40,419 nt of DNA, taken from the NCBI GenBank assembly GCA_964653795.1, contig CAZZHO010000017.1, positions 1-40,419 on the forward strand, written 5' to 3'. The DNA is from JAWPMT01 sp964653795. Its GTDB lineage: Bacteria; Bacteroidota; Bacteroidia; Cytophagales; Cyclobacteriaceae. The position numbers and the translations under genes were made by a program. The notes beneath the pieces are model-generated. The model did no database searches. It was not told where the DNA came from and saw only the letters and a list, made by a program, of their open reading frames with translations. This document shows, piece by piece, positions 24,903-32,351 of this stretch; the stretch's first letter is position 1; every line of letters begins with the position of its first letter.

Positions 24903-25940
24903 ATGGATAGAAAAAAGCTAGTCGCTTTCTTTATGATCGTTTTCACAGTAATGGCGTCTTCCTTCGCTTTTTACTTTTTTCAGGTCATCACCACCCCTAA
25001 TATCCTGGTCGATGCTCAGGAGGAAAAGTACTTTGCTATCAAGCGAGGTTATACCCTTGATAGTGTTCGCAATGACCTCTATGACCTGGGCTATTTACAA
25101 GATGCAGTATCATTTGGATTTTGGGCAAAAATTAAGAATTACGATGAGCGTGTTAAGCCCGGGATGTACTTATTACGCCCTGACATGTCCAACAACGCGG
25201 TGATCAACCTTTTCGCTTCAGGCACACAGACTCCAGTCAAAGTCATCTTCACCACATCCAGAAAACTTGAAGAATTACCTGCTAAAATCGCTCCTTTCCT
25301 GAGCGCAACAGAACAAGAATTGGAAGAGGCGATTCTCAATGATAGCACTCACCTCAAATATGGTTTTGAGAAAGAAAGCTTCATCTCTATGTTCATACCG
25401 AATACCTATGAGGTCTATTGGACAATATCTCCTGATGAATTCCTTAACCGAATGAAAAAGGAATATGATAAGTTTTGGAGTCCAGAAAGAATTCAAAAAG
25501 CAGTCGATCTTGACCTCACTCAAGAAGAGGTTTCAACGCTAGCATCGATAGTAGAATCGGAGACTAAGAAAATGGATGAAGCACCAAGGGTCGCGGGCCT
25601 ATATCTAAATAGGTTGAAAAGGAACATGCCGCTGCAGGCAGACCCAACGCTCGTTTTTGCACTGAATGACTTTACAATCAAGCGAGTATTGAACAAAGAC
25701 AAGTTGGTAGAATCTCCTTATAACACCTATATCAACAAAGGACTTCCACCTGGACCCATCAGCCTACCATCCATTGCGGCGATAGATGCTGTATTAAACT
25801 ATGAGGATCACAAATTCCTCTACATGTGTGCCAAGGCTGATTTCTCGGGTTATCATGCTTTCGCTACTAACTTAGTAGATCATAACAAGAATGCTCAAGC
25901 CTTTCAGTGGGCTTTGAACAGACAGAGAATTTATCGCTGA
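24903..25940 (+). CDS. mltG: Endolytic murein transglycosylase MltG
   Basis: This 345-residue protein has an N-terminal membrane anchor (about 7-28). A LysM-like subdomain follows (KRGYTLDSVRNDLYDLGYLQ). The YceG/MltG catalytic region contains LASIVESETKKMDEAPRVAG with the catalytic Glu, then LYLNRLKRNMPLQADPTLVF, SPYNTYINKGLPPGPISLPS and DFSGYHAFA. Length and order match the family. MltG cuts nascent peptidoglycan strands at the inner membrane and sets glycan length. It begins an operon with a thioesterase and a histidine phosphatase. The stop TGA shares its A with the next ATG. Confidence 0.94.
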   Translation: MDRKKLVAFFMIVFTVMASSFAFYFFQVITTPNILVDAQEEKYFAIKRGYTLDSVRNDLYDLGYLQDAVSFGFWAKIKNYDERVKPGMYLLRPDMSNNAVINLFASGTQTPVKVIFTTSRKLEELPAKIAPFLSATEQELEEAILNDSTHLKYGFEKESFISMFIPNTYEVYWTISPDEFLNRMKKEYDKFWSPERIQKAVDLDLTQEEVSTLASIVESETKKMDEAPRVAGLYLNRLKRNMPLQADPTLVFALNDFTIKRVLNKDKLVESPYNTYINKGLPPGPISLPSIAAIDAVLNYEDHKFLYMCAKADFSGYHAFATNLVDHNKNAQAFQWALNRQRIYR

Positions 25941-26350
25941 TGTATCAACATGATGTACAAATAAGAGTAAGGTATGCAGATACCGATCAAATGGGTTACG
26001 TCTACTACGGCAACTATGCTGCATACTATGAAGTAGCGAGGGTAGAGTCCTTCAGGCACCTGGGTTATAGCTATAAAAACCTGGAAGAGGCTGGTGTGAT
26101 GATGCCCGTTTTGGAATTGACTACTAAGTACCTCTTACCAGCTAAATACGATGACCTCTTGACGGTGAAAGTGGCAATCCCAGAAATGCCAAGGGTAAAA
26201 ATTAAATACGCCTATGACATTTTTAATGAACAGGGGGATCACCTCAACCATGGTGAAACGACTTTGGCATTCATTAATATGGAAAGCGGCCGACCCGTAA
26301 GAATACCTCAAGTAATGAAAGACCTTTTAGACCCTTATTTCCAAGAATGA
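25940..26350 (+). CDS. 4HBT-family acyl-CoA thioesterase (YbgC/FadM-like)
   Basis: This 136-residue hot-dog-fold protein starts at ATG 25940, directly overlapping the mltG stop. It has the signature RVRYADTDQMGYVYYGNYAA with the catalytic Asp at position 14, then YYEVARVESFRHLGYSY and KIKYAYDIFNEQGDHLNHGE. YbgC-type enzymes hydrolyse short or hydroxylated acyl-CoA, and some act with membrane machinery. An earlier in-frame ATG at 25907 would lie inside mltG and precede the conserved part by 11 residues, so it is rejected. The substrate is not known. The next gene overlaps its stop (ATGA). Confidence 0.9.
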   Translation: MYQHDVQIRVRYADTDQMGYVYYGNYAAYYEVARVESFRHLGYSYKNLEEAGVMMPVLELTTKYLLPAKYDDLLTVKVAIPEMPRVKIKYAYDIFNEQGDHLNHGETTLAFINMESGRPVRIPQVMKDLLDPYFQE

Positions 26351-26820
26351 TACGTCTACTGACCTTATTAGCCCTCCTTTTACCTCTTACTAGTCTGTCT
26401 CAGACCACCATATTCTTAGTGCGGCATGCAGAAAAAGTGGATAGTAGCAGTGACCCGGAATTAAGTCTTGATGGCAAGGCAAGGGCAGTAAGACTAAAGG
26501 AAATGCTAGTTGATGCGGGAATCGACAAGATTTATTCTACAGAGTATAAAAGGACTGTAAATACAGTCAAGCCTTTGGCAGAAACAATAAACCTTGAGAT
26601 TACTAATTACCGACCATTTGACGAAGAGTTGGTGGCGAAACTAAATAGCGCAGACGATCAACAAATCCTGGTGTCCGGTCACAGCAACACAATTCCAGAT
26701 CTCGTCAACAAATTGATTGGAGAAAACAGATACACACAACTCCCCGACAATGAGTACTCAACCATTTATGTTGTTACTATTGAAGGAGAGTCGCGTGATT
26801 GCTTGATTCTTCGATACTAA
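26347..26820 (+). CDS. Secreted histidine phosphatase family protein
   Basis: This 157-residue protein has a signal peptide (about 18 residues, LLALLLPLTSLSQ). The phosphoglycerate-mutase-like core holds the phosphorylated-His motif TIFLVRHAEK, LSLDGKARAVRLKEMLVDAG, IYSTEYKRTVNTVKPLAE and the second catalytic His in VSGHSNTIPDLVNKLIG. It is short, as in the SixA/secreted branch of the superfamily. The predicted site is the periplasm and the substrate is unknown. Its stop abuts the stop of the convergent acyl-CoA dehydrogenase with no base between, and no terminator is visible there. Confidence 0.88.
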   Translation: MIRLLTLLALLLPLTSLSQTTIFLVRHAEKVDSSSDPELSLDGKARAVRLKEMLVDAGIDKIYSTEYKRTVNTVKPLAETINLEITNYRPFDEELVAKLNSADDQQILVSGHSNTIPDLVNKLIGENRYTQLPDNEYSTIYVVTIEGESRDCLILRY

Positions 26821-28626
26821 TTAGAAGTACTCTTGAGAGACACCTGTCAGCGTTAAGTCAACATCATTCATCAGTGTTTTGGCCAAACCTTTGGTTTTTG
26901 ACATCTCATACTTGAAGTAGAATTTCATAGTGTGCACCTTGCTCTCATAGAAGGTCTCTGAATAGGTTCCATTTCCAGTTACCAAAGCCTGCTGAGCTGT
27001 TAGCGCCATCTTCAACCATTGCCAACCTATGATTATGGTAGAGAACATATCCATGAACAGGGTGGCATCCGCAAGGAATCGCTCGAAATCGCCCTTCTTA
27101 GCATGCGGCATTAGCTTAGCTAGCACCTCCTGCACCATACCTAGGTTCATCAGCAATTCATGAGCATAGGGCTTCAGATGCTCAAATGTCTGAATGGCGG
27201 TGGTTGTCTTCATGATCTCTTGTGCCAAAGACTCCAGGACCTTACCTCCTTGCAGCGACACCTTTCTTCCCATTAAATCCAAACTCTGAATGCCCGTGGT
27301 GCCTTCATAAATACTAATAATCCTAATATCTCGATAGTACAATTGCAGGTCAAAATCCATGGTAAACCCATATCCTCCCAAAACCTGCAACCCATTATCA
27401 ACAGCAATACGGCCTTTTTCAGCGGGATAGGTTTTTACTACCGGTGTAAGTAGCTCTAGCAAAGCATGGTAATGAGCTCTCTCTTCTTCAGAACCAATCA
27501 AAGTCTTATCTACGTACTGTGAAGCTTCGGTGATCAAGCTCATAGAGCCTTCTACTATCGCTTTTTGTAGCAGCAACATTCGTTTGACATCAGGATGGTT
27601 GATAATCAAGGTTTGGCTCTCTTCAGGATTCTTATGTCCTTCAGACATCAATCTCCTTCCCTGAGGCCTTTCCCTGGCATATTGCAAACTGGAATAATAA
27701 GCGCCAGCAGCTATTCCTACTCCCATTCTTCCAGTGGCAATCCTAGCTTCGTTCATCATTTGAAACATGTGACCCAGGCCTTGGTTCTCTTGACCGACAA
27801 GCCAACCAATGGAATCTCCGCCATCACTGAATCCCAAATGTGTGGTAGCATAGCCCCGTTGGCCCATCTTCTCAAACTCTCCAAGAGTGGCGACATGATT
27901 ATAGGTCAACCCATTATCTGTTGGCATGTACTTTGGTACCACGAACAAAGAAATTCCCTTGGTACCCGCCGGGGCTCCTTCAATCCTGGCTAGTACCAAG
28001 TGAACAAAGTTTTCAGCATATTGATGATCACCTGAAGAGATAAATATCTTCTGGCCTTCGATTTTGTAAGTACCATCACCATTGTCCTTAGCAGTCGAAA
28101 CAATATCAGACAAAGAACTACCTGCTTGAGGCTCCGTCAGGCACATGGTTCCACCCCATTTCATTTCTAGCATGGACGGGACATAAGTACTCTTCAATTC
28201 CTCTGACCCAAAATTCAGAATTAAATTGGCGGCACCTGCCGTCAGCCCCAAATAGCCGGTGACGTGATTGTTAGCCGCTTCCATAATCAGATATGCCGCA
28301 TTGAAAATGGAGGCCGGTAGTTGTAGTCCTCCATCCTTAGCATCAAAAGAGGCTCCTACGAAACCCATTTCCCCGACCTTCTTCAGTATACTTTCAAACT
28401 GTGGGTGAATGAAAATCTTCCCGTCTTTGTAGTAGGCTGGTTTTTCATCCATTTCCTTAAAGACCGGATAAAGCTCTTTATCTGACAAGTCTTTGATCGC
28501 ATCCAGAAGCATATCCAGCGCCTCCTTGTCGTAATCTTTGTATCTATCGGATGCGAGTATATTGTCTACCTGGTGGGTTTCATATAGCTGGAAACGAAGC
28601 GTTTCCATATCAATGTATTGGGTCAT
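26821..28626 (-). CDS. Acyl-CoA dehydrogenase with C-terminal extension (DmdC-like architecture)
   Basis: This 601-residue flavoenzyme has an acyl-CoA dehydrogenase N-terminal helical domain (about 35-155), then a middle domain with MCLTEPQAGSSLSDIVSTAK and KIFISSGDHQYAENFVHLVL. The C-terminal domain contains ARIATGRMGVGIAAGAYYSS and LQVLGGYGFTMDFDLQLYYR. The segment IISIYEGTTGIQSLDLMGRK holds the likely catalytic Glu. A further C-terminal domain of about 120 residues follows. This long form is the architecture of DmdC (methylmercaptopropionyl-CoA dehydrogenase) and relatives. Substrate cannot be assigned from sequence alone, and beta-oxidation of another acyl-CoA is equally possible. It has a small inverted repeat just before its start. 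Confidence 0.88.
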   Translation of the reverse strand: MTQYIDMETLRFQLYETHQVDNILASDRYKDYDKEALDMLLDAIKDLSDKELYPVFKEMDEKPAYYKDGKIFIHPQFESILKKVGEMGFVGASFDAKDGGLQLPASIFNAAYLIMEAANNHVTGYLGLTAGAANLILNFGSEELKSTYVPSMLEMKWGGTMCLTEPQAGSSLSDIVSTAKDNGDGTYKIEGQKIFISSGDHQYAENFVHLVLARIEGAPAGTKGISLFVVPKYMPTDNGLTYNHVATLGEFEKMGQRGYATTHLGFSDGGDSIGWLVGQENQGLGHMFQMMNEARIATGRMGVGIAAGAYYSSLQYARERPQGRRLMSEGHKNPEESQTLIINHPDVKRMLLLQKAIVEGSMSLITEASQYVDKTLIGSEEERAHYHALLELLTPVVKTYPAEKGRIAVDNGLQVLGGYGFTMDFDLQLYYRDIRIISIYEGTTGIQSLDLMGRKVSLQGGKVLESLAQEIMKTTTAIQTFEHLKPYAHELLMNLGMVQEVLAKLMPHAKKGDFERFLADATLFMDMFSTIIIGWQWLKMALTAQQALVTGNGTYSETFYESKVHTMKFYFKYEMSKTKGLAKTLMNDVDLTLTGVSQEYF

Positions 28627-28636
28627 AATTGTGTTT

Positions 28637-28653
28637 TCTTGTAGAATACAAGA
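28637..28653. promoter_or_regulatory. Inverted repeat before acyl-CoA dehydrogenase
   Basis: TCTTGTA at 28637-28643 and TACAAGA at 28647-28653 form a seven-base inverted repeat with a three-base centre, 11 bases upstream of the start. It could be a regulator site, for instance for a TetR/FadR-type repressor, or a leader hairpin. No regulator gene is adjacent. Confidence 0.4.
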
Positions 28654-28662
28654 TAAACAAAA

Positions 28663-28686
28663 AAGCCAATCCTTTTGGATTGGCTT
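28663..28686 (-). terminator. Terminator of the 61-residue gene
   Basis: AAGCCAATCC at 28663-28672 and GGATTGGCTT at 28677-28686 form a perfect ten-base stem with a four-base loop. It is followed on the minus strand by TTTTGTTTA. It lies 24 bases after the stop at 28710. Confidence 0.9.
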
Positions 28687-28709
28687 CCTATTACAATTAT
28701 CAGAATCCT

Positions 28710-28895
28710 TTAGTTAGTCTCATTTAAATCATTCTCAATAAACCATTTCATAGATAGTAATTGAGAAATCTTGTTTGGAGGCTCTTTCTGTCTCCCTATG
28801 GCTTTCTCCAGGTTTTTCAGAATGTTCTGTGCGCATTCCTGGAATAGTTCTTCTTCTCTTAAATCTGCTGTTTGTGTACTTGGTTGAATGGTCAT
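28710..28895 (-). CDS. Small hypothetical cytoplasmic protein (61 residues)
   Basis: This soluble, mainly helical 61-residue protein has an acidic middle (LREEELFQECAQNILKNLEK) and a C-terminal part with KISQLLSMKWFIENDLNE. I recognise no family and see no signal or membrane segment. Support for it being a gene is the clean ATG start, biased composition and the strong terminator 24 bases after its stop on the same strand. It lies 117 bases downstream of the anti-sigma gene and could be on that transcript or have its own promoter. No clear TAnnTTTG motif is seen in the gap. Confidence 0.6.
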   Translation of the reverse strand: MTIQPSTQTADLREEELFQECAQNILKNLEKAIGRQKEPPNKISQLLSMKWFIENDLNETN

Positions 28896-29012
28896 CGTTT
28901 CGCTGGACTGGTTAAAAATCTTATTTCGAATTTATCTTCTTAATTCAAAGATGCAACACGAACGAGGGTCAACCGGAAAATTTTGCGACGAACAGGAAAA
29001 TCTTAAAGGAGA

Positions 29013-30431
29013 TTAATCAATAATCTTCGACGAACGTAATCTGAAGTATCGCTTAACGCCGATGGAAGTTCCCAAACTGTGGAATTTAATACGACCGTGT
29101 CCATAACCAGTCAAAGGGATCTTGGCATGGGGTGCTACCTCAATAGAAAATAGCTTACCTAGTTTCCTCTCATAGTGCAGCTGAATATTAGCTACCCCGA
29201 AGATGTGTTGGTTCACACCTTCCGCCTCCCAAGCCCAGGCGCCCCAAGACATATCGAACTCATAATCTTCTTTCAACATAAAATAGGAACTCACACCCGC
29301 CGAGGCCGCCAGAACATTCTTGTCATCTTCTACAGCCCTATACTTGAGATTGATAGGGATATCTACTACTCGACAAACGGCGGTGAGACTGGAAGGAATC
29401 TCTCCTCCAGTGGCAGTCATCCAAAACCCTGTGGGGGGCTTGTAGTCACTAGCTAAAGCCTGATAGTTTTTAGAAGACAACAATCCTCCAGCCTCGACGC
29501 TAAATCTCCTGGTAAATCGATATTCGAATAGTAAGCCAAACTCATTTCCGAACTTATTATATCGACCCAGCTCGTTGCTACTCAAATCTGGAGAGAAAAC
29601 AATGGTAGTGGCGAACCTTGGATAATAAGAATCTGCCTTAGCTTTTATCACCTCCTCAACCTTTTGGTCAAATGTCTTCGCTACTATATGTGGTTGGACA
29701 CTAACAGGTAACTCAGACTCCTCGTATGAAACTTGTGCCGACTTTTTCTGAACATCACTGAGGACTAAAGCCTTCGTCGTAACAGGATCATTGTCTGCTG
29801 AAATAGCTGTAGAAGCTACTTCTGTAGGCGGAACATCAATGCTATTTGAAGTATCATCAGTGCTCTCGTCTACGATAGCCGCCTTAGTATTAGATTCACG
29901 GGCTTGAGGCAATTCAACATCAGCTACCTGATCATCCCCTAACGCTTCTATTTCTGCATTGCTACCCTCATCACCCAAAGAAACAATCGAAGATGCTTCT
30001 TTTTCCTCAGGAACCATTTCCTCTTCAGGTTCAGCATCCGCTATCGATTTAGATTGACCTTCAGAATCGGAGATTTGAGCACTGGTACTTTCTACCACTT
30101 CTGTTAGCGGCTGATTCTCGGAAATAGGAACTTCGGTTTGATCCTGAACTTGCTCTGGCGCACTTGCTATTTCCCTATTCGTGATAATGTCATTTTGTTT
30201 CTGGACATTGTAATTCCAGATAAATCCAAAAATCAAAACACCTGCTGCAATGGAAGAGATGATATTGGAACCATAATAATAAGTTGCGGATGGAGAAGAT
30301 ACCACGGGCATCTCAGCATCCAACATCTCTGCCATCTGATTCCAGTGACTTTCATTGAATGGAATATCTCCCTCGTAACCGTCAAGGGCTTTTTTGAAAA
30401 AATTCTCTATGTCTCTCCTATCCTCTGCCAT
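29013..30431 (-). CDS. Putative dual-membrane-spanning anti-sigma factor (Dma-like)
   Basis: This 472-residue protein has an unusual layout. There is no signal peptide: a soluble N-terminus (about 1-52) has FNESHWNQMAEMLDAEM, like short Bacteroidota anti-sigma domains. One membrane helix lies at about 56-73 (IISSIAAGVLIFGFIWNY). A disordered acidic, Ser/Glu/Asp/Pro-rich linker of about 190 residues follows (76-265). About 200 C-terminal residues form short outer-membrane beta-barrel strands (FATTIVFSPDLSS, FGLLFEYRFTRRFSVEAGGL, NIQLHYERKLGKLFSIEVAP and the end LGTSIGVKRYF). The order predicts cytoplasm, inner membrane, periplasm, outer membrane. This matches the Dma proteins of Bacteroides, which hold ECF sigma factors. 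It is coupled one base (TGATG) to the sigma gene upstream. Confidence 0.82.
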   Translation of the reverse strand: MAEDRRDIENFFKKALDGYEGDIPFNESHWNQMAEMLDAEMPVVSSPSATYYYGSNIISSIAAGVLIFGFIWNYNVQKQNDIITNREIASAPEQVQDQTEVPISENQPLTEVVESTSAQISDSEGQSKSIADAEPEEEMVPEEKEASSIVSLGDEGSNAEIEALGDDQVADVELPQARESNTKAAIVDESTDDTSNSIDVPPTEVASTAISADNDPVTTKALVLSDVQKKSAQVSYEESELPVSVQPHIVAKTFDQKVEEVIKAKADSYYPRFATTIVFSPDLSSNELGRYNKFGNEFGLLFEYRFTRRFSVEAGGLLSSKNYQALASDYKPPTGFWMTATGGEIPSSLTAVCRVVDIPINLKYRAVEDDKNVLAASAGVSSYFMLKEDYEFDMSWGAWAWEAEGVNQHIFGVANIQLHYERKLGKLFSIEVAPHAKIPLTGYGHGRIKFHSLGTSIGVKRYFRLRSSKIID

Positions 30432-30976
30432 CAGGTTATCTCAAAAAATTCTTCCAACAAATCCTTCATTCTCTTCTTCGCTTTGAAGAGGTTGCTTTTC
30501 GTTGTACCCACAGAAACTCCCAACTGATCGGCTATCTCCTCATGAGAATAACCTTCTATAATATGTAGATTGAAAACAGTACGATAAGAGGGTGGTAAGT
30601 ATCGGAGTAATGAGACTATTTCTTGATAAGTGATACCACTGATGGTATCTTGACTTCTGTCCGCCTTTTGGACATCTTCAATATCTGTGGTAGCAGGACC
30701 TTTTGCTTGATAATTATAATGATCAATAGCCGTGTTAACCAAGATCCTTCTCAACCAGGGTTTAAAAGGTTTGTCTAAATCGAAGTTTTTTAAATACTTG
30801 AAAACCTTCATGAAGCTGTCATTCAAAATAAGCACTGCCTCTTCTTCGTCTCGCGCATAGCGCAGACCGATACTCATACCGTAAGCATAAAAATGCTGGT
30901 AGAGGGCCTTTTGGCTAGCTCGATCATTTTGAAGGCATCCCTTCAAAATCGAATGTAGGCGATCTTCAGTATTCAT
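30431..30976 (-). CDS. ECF-type RNA polymerase sigma factor, partner of the Dma-like protein
   Basis: From ATG 30976 the protein has 181 residues; a GTG three codons earlier (30985) is an alternative. Region 2 includes LYQHFYAYGMSIGLRYARDE, then EEAVLILNDSFMKVFKYLKN and FKPWLRRILVNTAIDHYNYQ. Region 4 includes YLPPSYRTVFNLHIIEGYSH, then EEIADQLGVSVGTTKSNLFK and AKKRMKDLLEEFF. The stop overlaps the anti-sigma start. The pair forms a stand-alone signalling unit preceded by 177 bases of non-coding sequence. Its regulon is unknown. In Bacteroides, the equivalent Das/Dma pairs respond to envelope or outer-membrane state. Confidence 0.93.
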   Translation of the reverse strand: MNTEDRLHSILKGCLQNDRASQKALYQHFYAYGMSIGLRYARDEEEAVLILNDSFMKVFKYLKNFDLDKPFKPWLRRILVNTAIDHYNYQAKGPATTDIEDVQKADRSQDTISGITYQEIVSLLRYLPPSYRTVFNLHIIEGYSHEEIADQLGVSVGTTKSNLFKAKKRMKDLLEEFFEIT

Positions 30977-31043
30977 TTTGTCCACCTACAATACCATCAA
31001 AGACCGAAAGAGGTTTGCCAGTAGTTGGAAAAAAAGAAATAAA

Positions 31044-31073
31044 AAAACCCAGCGGATGGCTCCACCGGGTTTT
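31044..31073 (-). terminator. Terminator downstream of the SiaC-like candidate gene
   Basis: AAAACCC at 31044-31050 pairs with GGGTTTT at 31067-31073. Inside, GGA (31054-31056) pairs with TCC (31061-31063), G52 with C65, and two G-U pairs are possible only on the minus strand. A T-rich run follows on that strand. A rather long leader separates it from the gene end (31163). Confidence 0.75.
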
Positions 31074-31120
31074 AAACCCAACCTATATGAAAAACTACTA
31101 ACCTTATATCTTTAAATAAT

Positions 31121-31167
31121 GGGGGGAAATAAATCCCCCCAGTCTAGCGCATGCAGATAACGCTAGA
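31121..31167. other. Two adjacent hairpins with unexplained spacer
   Basis: GGGGGGA at 31121-31127 pairs with TCCCCCC at 31134-31140 (six-base loop). TCTAGCG at 31143-31149 pairs with CGCTAGA at 31161-31167 and overlaps the stop of the gene that ends at 31163. Between these and the terminator at 31044 lies sequence with the short plus-strand frame ATGAAAAACTACTAA (31087-31101). The order looks like a structured 3' UTR or a small RNA. Confidence 0.45.
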
Positions 31168-31594
31168 CCAACCCACCGCTGGTAAAGAATCCTGAAAATT
31201 TGATATCTATGTTGAAGCTTTTGAGGAGCTTCTCCTTCAACCAAACGTGATAAGCTTTTCTCTCGTCCACATTCCAAAATACTTTGGTATCTCTCGCTTC
31301 TTGCCTTCTAAATCTTTCCACCACATTCAAAACCCACATTATAAATCGTAGATTTATATCACTCGGATCCTCACAAAAAAACCTTACCGTATATACCTGA
31401 TCTGCACTTATATAATTTTCGACCTCCTGAATTTTGACCTTACTCCTCTCCCAATCCTGTTCTTCTAAGTCGCTGACGTAAACATCCAATATCTTTCGTG
31501 ACCTGTCTATTTCAAGTCGAACCTTCTCTCCATTCCGTCTCATTCCCATAGCAGTGGCTTTTAGCATTTCGTAATCTTTTTTCCTGATTCGCAA
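31163..31594 (-). CDS. Uncharacterised alpha/beta protein in signalling cluster
   Basis: This 143-residue soluble protein has no signal or membrane segment. The start is TTG at 31594, supported by an unusually good Shine-Dalgarno AGGAGGT about 12 bases upstream; the first internal ATG is at residue 10. A strand-helix order can be read: VRLEIDRSRKILDVYVSDLE, VYTVRFFCED, LRFIMWVLNVVERF, TKVFWNVDE, and a final helix and strand. This order resembles the STAS-like SiaC/DUF1987 phospho-switch proteins, but the similarity is weak and their phosphorylated Thr/Ser loop is not obvious. It lies 114 bases after the response regulator on the same strand. I regard the family as unassigned. Confidence 0.55.
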   Translation of the reverse strand: MRIRKKDYEMLKATAMGMRRNGEKVRLEIDRSRKILDVYVSDLEEQDWERSKVKIQEVENYISADQVYTVRFFCEDPSDINLRFIMWVLNVVERFRRQEARDTKVFWNVDERKAYHVWLKEKLLKSFNIDIKFSGFFTSGGLV

Positions 31595-31708
31595 TGCAAA
31601 AGTGCTACCTCCTGAAACCTCAGGTTAGAGCGAAATACATAATGTGAATTTTTAGGGAAATACTAGGACAAAGCCGTAAACCACGTAGGTGATTCACCTA
31701 ATGGTATC

Positions 31709-32347
31709 TCAGATAAGGTTTCGCTCAACGGCGTACATCACCAGACCTGCGATATTTTTGGCACCTGTTTTATCCAAAAGATTCCTCTTATGGGCTTCTA
31801 CAGTCCTTGAACTGATGAAAAGCTTGTCAGCTATTTCTTTATTGGAATACTCCTGAACAATCAATTGGAGCACCTCTTTCTCTCTTCTGGACAAAGAAAT
31901 TTCAACAGATAGTCGCTGCTTAGGCTTTTTACCGGCGATGCTGTCCACTATAGTCTGATAGATTTCTTGTGAATAGTAACTGCCTCCATCGACAATGGTC
32001 TTGATCGCCTTGCACAACTCTTCCTTAGGAGCGCTCTTCAGAATGTACCCATTCGCACCTAGAGAGATCATCTTATTGATGTATACCGCATCATCCAACA
32101 TAGAAAGTATTAACACCTTCTGGTCCGGGAATCGATCTCCTATCAGCTCCATTAACTGAATACCATCACAGTCCGGCATATTGATATCCGTGATTACAAT
32201 ATCAAACTTCTCGGAATCCAAAAGCTTAAGAGCTTCGTTACCATTTGTCGCCTCGCTTTTAACCTCAAATTCCTCCTCCGATGAGAAATAGAACTTAATC
32301 GCATCCCGAATCATTTGATGATCATCAACAAGTAGCAACGAAATCAT
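31709..32347 (-). CDS. NarL/LuxR-type response regulator
   Basis: This 212-residue protein has a receiver domain at 1-120 with acidic pocket VDDH (8-11), phosphoacceptor D54 (VITDINMPDCDG) and conserved Lys (KSAPKEEL). A LuxR-type DNA-binding domain lies at about 145-208 (LSRREKEVLQLIVQEYSNKE, then IADKLFISSRTVEAHKRNLL). Its start is four bases from the stop of the upstream kinase. It is the expected DNA-binding output of the HisKA_3-type kinase next to it. It ends 114 bases before the small unknown gene. Confidence 0.94.
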   Translation of the reverse strand: MISLLLVDDHQMIRDAIKFYFSSEEEFEVKSEATNGNEALKLLDSEKFDIVITDINMPDCDGIQLMELIGDRFPDQKVLILSMLDDAVYINKMISLGANGYILKSAPKEELCKAIKTIVDGGSYYSQEIYQTIVDSIAGKKPKQRLSVEISLSRREKEVLQLIVQEYSNKEIADKLFISSRTVEAHKRNLLDKTGAKNIAGLVMYAVERNLI

Positions 32348-32351
32348 ATCA

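Noticed and set aside
27595..27993. Plus-strand open frame of 132 residues inside the acyl-CoA dehydrogenase
   Set aside because: The minus-strand gene has full family motifs here, and this frame has no recognisable content.
30138..30527. Plus-strand open frame of 129 residues across the sigma/anti-sigma junction
   Set aside because: It is antisense to two coupled genes with strong motifs.
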